This document shows, one piece after another, positions 37,801 to 40,744 of a stretch of DNA of 40,744 bases. The stretch is from Clostridiales bacterium (GTDB taxonomy: Bacteria > Bacillota > Clostridia > Lachnospirales > Lachnospiraceae): the NCBI GenBank assembly GCA_020859995.1, contig JAJBVE010000217.1, positions 1-40,744 on the forward strand, given 5' to 3'. The notes beneath the pieces were generated by a model that had not been told where the DNA came from, did no database searches, and saw nothing but the letters and a program-made list of their open reading frames with translations. Every line of letters starts with the position of its first letter. The stretch's first letter is position 1. A program made the translations under genes and the position numbers.

Positions 37801-40510
37801 TCTTGATGATTTTCAGCTTGGCCTCAAACTCCTTGTCCAGCAGGATGCGCCAGACCTGCGGCTCATTCGGCTTGTGCTCGGTGATGGTCACGATGAAATC
37901 ATCCACCGGCTCATAATTGTGGGGCGTGGTGGTCTCACGGACGAGATAAGTGCCATAGGGTAGAGCGATGGAGCAGGCGTAGCCTTTCTCATCGGTGAAC
38001 ATCTCGGTGCCGCCATCCGCCGTCACCACGACAGGCTCTGCGGAGGCAAAGTCATAGCTGCCGTCCGCGTTGACGCTCAGACTGCTCACCAGATAGACGG
38101 TGAAGCCCACGCTGGAGAGCAGGTCCGCGTCCGTCTTTCCGTTGTTCGCCGCCTTGATGACCTGGAAGGGCTGCTTAATCACGTCCTCCTGGGAAGTGCA
38201 GCTGCGCTCCACCGTTGCCACAAGGTCGCCCTCGTAATCACAGGTCAGGTCGTACTCGGCTTCATCCAGGTTGTACCCCTCCGAAGGTGTCAGTTCTTTG
38301 ACGTAATACGCTCCAAGGTACAGGCCGCCGATCTCCGCTTCGCCGTTGGCGTCGGTGGTCAGTGTGGCGACCAGCTCTCCGGCCTGATAAATGGTGCCAG
38401 TGGTGCCGTCCGGGTGGACAATATCCTCACGGGCATACAGGCCGTAGACTGCACCTTCCAGAGTAGCGTCGCCCTGGGCCACATTTCCAGTCTCAGAGTC
38501 ACGCTTATACAGCGTGATGTGGGCGTTCACTCGCTCATTCGTGAACGTGTGCGTAAAGGACACCGTCTTATCGCTGTCGGTGGTGTAGGAGAAGGTAAAC
38601 GCATACACGTCATCGGTGTTTCGCTGGTAGCCAATGGGAGCCTGGACTTCTCTGACTTCATAGCTGTAACCAATCGGCAGGTCGGCAGTAAACGTGGCTG
38701 TGCCATCCGTACCGGTTGTGACTGTCTCAATCAGGGTTCCTTCCTCCACAATGACCTGACCCGCAGCATTTTTAATATCGCTGGCCGCATACAGACCAAA
38801 CACAGCGTCAGAGAGAGAATTGCCCGTTTCCGAGTCCACCTTCTCTACAGAAACCACCGCCTTCTGCCGGTCATTGGTGAAGGTGGCAGAGGCGAACACG
38901 GTCTCCACGCTTTGCCCGCCATAGGTCAGCTTCACGGTCTTTTCGGTTCCACTGTTGTAGTAGTTCGCAGGAGCCTGGGTTTCCTTGATCACATACGTCC
39001 CCAGCACCAGCTTTGTCAGGGTGACAGAGCCATCTGAGCCGGTGGTCAGACCCGCTTTTACCAGGTCTCCCTTGCTATAAACCTTTGTGCCATAGGCATT
39101 GAAGATGTCCGCCCCGGCATAAACACTGAAAACAGCGTCTGACAGGCGGCTGGTCTCGTATTGGAACGTTACTCCTCCATCTGTGATAGAAGCGCCGGTC
39201 AGGGTCTGACCTTCCTTATAGATGGTAAGCTCCCCAAACTGTTCCTCGTCCGGGATGGTCACGGTGGTCGTCGTATTGTCCACCAGCGTCACGTTATACG
39301 CCGTCGTGTTGATGCGGTAGCCCGCAGGGGCAGTGATTTCCTTCAAGTACACGGTGTCCTGTGTCTTGATGATCTCCAGTTCGGAAACGCCTTTGCTGTC
39401 CGTTTCCGGCATGGTGTCAATGAGTTGAGTGCAGTCCGCGTCAGAATAGACCCCGAAGACCGCACCAGCCAGTCCATTTTTTGCATTGGCAGAATCCACC
39501 TTTACGACCTTAATGGAGGCCATTTGAATCCAGGTCACTTTGAAGGAGACATACTTCTCGCTGTCCACGCCCTCGCCAAACACAAAGGCCAGGTCCTGCG
39601 TAGAGCTGCCGGTGGTGATTTTATAGGCGGAATACTCCTTGGTGATGCTGCCCTTCATGGTGGTTGACCAGGAGGCGCTCACATCCGCCGCCTGGGTCAG
39701 TGGTGCGGACAGATAGAAGGTCGTCCCGCCGCTGATGGTGACGCTTGCCCCGGCAGCGCTGGTCTTGCCGGTGGTGGTGTTGTGCAGCTTCACGCCGTCA
39801 GGCAGGTCGAAAGTGACGGTCTGCAATTCGTCCGCCTCAAAGGTGACTTCCTCGGTGCGCTGCTCGGACCCGCTGAGATAGGCGGTCACCGTGTCATTGG
39901 AGAAGGACATATCCACATCCGGGATCTCTGGCTGGGAGAGGCAGTAATTGTACAGCTCCATTGCCAGCGCCTTGCCGGTGGAGTTTGCCCCGGAGAAGGC
40001 GTCGCTGCTGCCGTTGGCATAGGCCGCCGCCAGATGGGTGATGATGAACCGCTTGCCAGTGGAGAAGCTGGGGTAATTCTCTGCAAAGAAGCCCTCATCC
40101 CCGGAGGCTTTGGTCCCGTAGTAACAGACCTTCGCCAGCGTCTTGCTGTCTTTCAGCTTTGTGATGGTATAGGTCCCGTCGTCCGGCGCATCCCTGGAGG
40201 GCTGCACACAGTAGGCCGTCGCCGTGATGCTCCCGTAGGAGATATAATAGGGGGCGGTCATATAGGAACCCAGACCATAGTCCGCGTAGTAGTACCAAGA
40301 ACCTCTGGTGATTTTCACTTCCTCCTTGGAGGACGTGAGACTGCTGGCGGAGACGGTGACGGTCTCGCCAACCTCCAGAGCGGCCAGGTCGATCCCCGCC
40401 TCCTCCGCTTCTTCCAGTGCGGTGGCCAGGGTCATGCCGGTCTCCTCGTCTACTGTCTCCTGTTCCTCGCTCTGTTCGATTTCAGCCTCGAATTCCTCTG
40501 TCGTCAGCAC
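34844..40510 (-). CDS. Giant LPXTG-type adhesin: thioester domain and about 14 CnaB-like repeats; 5' end uncertain
   Basis: 1,888 residues as read from a GTG at 40510. The frame stays open to a TAG at 40691-40693 and continues in frame beyond that stop, so this GTG is not trusted and no signal peptide is present. Residues about 70-185 form a TQXA/thioester domain (TAYCVQPS, Cys101-Gln103 as likely thioester, and ITHLAAAYAN). From about 335, some 14 CnaB/SpaA-type beta domains follow, each opening like VSVEKVDSETGNSLSDAVFGLYA and ending near a KE.. or REV.APxGY strand. The end is VPKTG (1849-1853), a membrane span and HRRKKNQD, a sortase anchor. Intramolecular isopeptide bonds should make it a rigid wall stalk. 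It may bind host or partner cells to aid mating or colonisation. Confidence 0.85.
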   Translation of the reverse strand: MLTTEEFEAEIEQSEEQETVDEETGMTLATALEEAEEAGIDLAALEVGETVTVSASSLTSSKEEVKITRGSWYYYADYGLGSYMTAPYYISYGSITATAYCVQPSRDAPDDGTYTITKLKDSKTLAKVCYYGTKASGDEGFFAENYPSFSTGKRFIITHLAAAYANGSSDAFSGANSTGKALAMELYNYCLSQPEIPDVDMSFSNDTVTAYLSGSEQRTEEVTFEADELQTVTFDLPDGVKLHNTTTGKTSAAGASVTISGGTTFYLSAPLTQAADVSASWSTTMKGSITKEYSAYKITTGSSTQDLAFVFGEGVDSEKYVSFKVTWIQMASIKVVKVDSANAKNGLAGAVFGVYSDADCTQLIDTMPETDSKGVSELEIIKTQDTVYLKEITAPAGYRINTTAYNVTLVDNTTTTVTIPDEEQFGELTIYKEGQTLTGASITDGGVTFQYETSRLSDAVFSVYAGADIFNAYGTKVYSKGDLVKAGLTTGSDGSVTLTKLVLGTYVIKETQAPANYYNSGTEKTVKLTYGGQSVETVFASATFTNDRQKAVVSVEKVDSETGNSLSDAVFGLYAASDIKNAAGQVIVEEGTLIETVTTGTDGTATFTADLPIGYSYEVREVQAPIGYQRNTDDVYAFTFSYTTDSDKTVSFTHTFTNERVNAHITLYKRDSETGNVAQGDATLEGAVYGLYAREDIVHPDGTTGTIYQAGELVATLTTDANGEAEIGGLYLGAYYVKELTPSEGYNLDEAEYDLTCDYEGDLVATVERSCTSQEDVIKQPFQVIKAANNGKTDADLLSSVGFTVYLVSSLSVNADGSYDFASAEPVVVTADGGTEMFTDEKGYACSIALPYGTYLVRETTTPHNYEPVDDFIVTITEHKPNEPQVWRILLDKEFEAKLKIIKKDDETKQAVLQANTEFKVYDLENNCYVEQVTTYPTTTVHTSYFTDEQGYLILPNALTPGTYRIEEVTAPYGYTRNTGYVEVCVDTNTAYLTDSVSGDVIIEVVCENHPVKGELTIVKSGETLVDYNGDFLYEETTLEGATFEVYAAEDIYTSDFQTDANGNRNLVYAKGALVATVTTDADGKAVASDLPLGTYEVQEVTAPYGYTLNSVSQEVEFTYAGQDTAVVAETLTFSNERQKVSLAVEKQDAQTGAVVSGAVFGIYSAENITANGEVIVPADTLLQEMTSSEDGLAVCTLDLPLGQYYVKEISAPAGFVSSDEVLTFDASYRGQDVEVVKLTAVKKNEPTTVEITKSDLITGVELSGASLYVTDSNGTVVDSWVSVAGEAHVIQYLVVGETYTLHEEIAPYGYLKATEITFTVEDTAEVQPVEMQDDVPTASLIINKKGEFLDSVTLVNVVKGIVEHIFNYVTGNLTDVTFEVYAAEDIKAADGVSEDYYKADELVATITTNEYGIAKLEGLPLGQYYVKEISTVNGYVLDDEIRYVDLRYQDQDMAVVVYDEAWQNDRQKASVHVVKTEKDTGRTLQGAIFGLYAAEDIVSASGTVLIEADEIIELRVTDENGAIDFTADLPLDGAYYVKELYAPDGFVTTDESQSFTVTWQGEDVAEQTVELAFENEPTTVEITKTDLTTGEELPGAHLKVVDETGAVVDEWVSTTEAHIIKELVVGKTYTLIETKPADGYATAESIDFTIENTAEVQHVVMEDDVTTVEITKTDLTTGEELPGAHLRVVDETGAVVDEWVSTTKAHTIQNLVVGKTYTLIETKPADGYATAESIQFTIEDTAEIQHVVMEDDVTKVKISKQDIAGNELPGAKLTIYDADGNVVESWTSTNKPHYIEMLPIGTYTLREETAPDGYLVAEDVTFEVLDTGKVQCVTMVDETDSTVSTPSVPKTGDNSNVALWLSLLLASLAGMGCWAVLAVHRRKKNQD
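35251..35774 (-). repeat. 264-bp tandem duplication in the adhesin gene
   Basis: Two copies with a 264-base period (CATCGTCCTC at 35251 and again at 35515). They encode 88-residue CnaB-like domains beginning VEITKTDLTTGEELPGAHL, different at only a few residues. The surrounding domains are far more diverged, so this duplication is recent or kept alike by recombination. Confidence 0.85.
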
Positions 40511-40570
40511 CGTTCCGCCTTCCGTGGAGAGCGCATCCGAACCGGTTTCTGCTATCTCCGCAGAGCTGTC

Positions 40571-40744
40571 CGAATCTTCGGCATGGACGGCATCCGCAGG
40601 ATCACTCGAATCCTCGGCATGGACGGCATCCGCAGAATCACACGAATCCTCGGCATTGTCGGCATCCGCAGAATCAACCGAATCGTCGGCCTAGTCGGCA
40701 TACGCCGAAGACTCCGAATACTCGGCATAGAAGGCATAGGCGCG
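40571..40744 (-). repeat. 36-bp tandem repeat at the adhesin 5' end, running off the window
   Basis: Units begin at 40571, 40607, 40643, 40679 and 40715, each starting CGAAT on the plus strand. In the adhesin frame each encodes 12 residues such as SDPADAVHAEDS, an acidic Asp/Ala/Ser-rich repeat. Unit 4 has TAG (40691-40693) where others have CAT, AAT or TAT, closing the frame. No spacers intervene, so it is not a CRISPR array. Confidence 0.85.

Noticed and set aside
40571-40744. CRISPR-like regular repeat
   Set aside because: The 36-bp units are directly adjacent with no spacers, keep a reading frame and encode an acidic peptide repeat.

Overview
The window looks like part of an integrative conjugative element (ICE) in a moderately GC-rich gut Firmicute, probably a Clostridia member of the Oscillospiraceae/Lachnospiraceae type. 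The placement is inferred from protein families known from Clostridioides difficile CTn-type elements (CD1107, CD1108, Maff2, PrgI, VirB4, TTRAP, YodL, DUF3849, Cys_rich_VLP, MobC, a giant helicase/methylase), from Gram-positive surface-protein architecture (thioester domain, CnaB repeats, VPKTG anchor) and from strong GGAGG ribosome sites. Almost everything is transcribed leftward (minus strand). The exceptions are two regulators, hxlR-type and tetR-type, on the plus strand. No rRNA, tRNA or CRISPR was seen, and there is no gene-free stretch over about 300 bases.

Layout. 1-8.5 kb is metabolic and regulatory: the N-terminal part of a glutamate-cysteine ligase (cut by the left edge), a chimeric pseudogene (GMC oxidoreductase head joined to a PatB/MalY aminotransferase tail), then a tight leftward operon of flavodoxin, polysaccharide-pyruvyl-transferase-like protein, a reductase/acyl-AMP-ligase fusion and a small cysteine-containing protein. 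The operon faces an HxlR regulator across overlapping divergent promoters. A nitroreductase and a TetR regulator form a second divergent pair. It is not clear whether this block is ICE cargo or flanking chromosome.

8.5-25.5 kb holds DNA processing and accessory functions: a MobP-type relaxase, an XRE/AbiEii toxin-antitoxin pair with a compact operator-promoter, small ICE proteins, the relaxosome protein MobC, a 2,927-residue ArdC-like/methylase/SNF2-helicase protein whose linker is overprinted by a tnpV-like gene in another frame, TTRAP, YodL and DUF3849 proteins, DNA topoisomerase III and a zinc-finger Cys_rich_VLP protein. At 25.6-26.6 kb an AT-rich HNH-endonuclease gene sits as a separate cargo unit with its own terminator.

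26.7-34.6 kb is the mating-pore module: CD1107-like SH3 protein, DUF4315, CD1108-like NlpC/P60 hydrolase, VirB4 ATPase, PrgI, VirB6/TrbL and Maff2. 34.8-40.7 kb is a very large adhesin gene with a thioester domain, about 14 CnaB-like repeats and a sortase motif. Its 5' part runs into a 36-bp tandem repeat carrying an in-frame stop codon near the right edge. The coupling protein (VirD4/TraG), an integrase and the element ends are not in the window.

Several gene starts are placed by ribosome-site spacing rather than by the first ATG. Several conjugation genes seem to use non-ATG starts: CTG for prgI, TTG for trbL and topB, and GTG or perhaps ATC for the relaxase.
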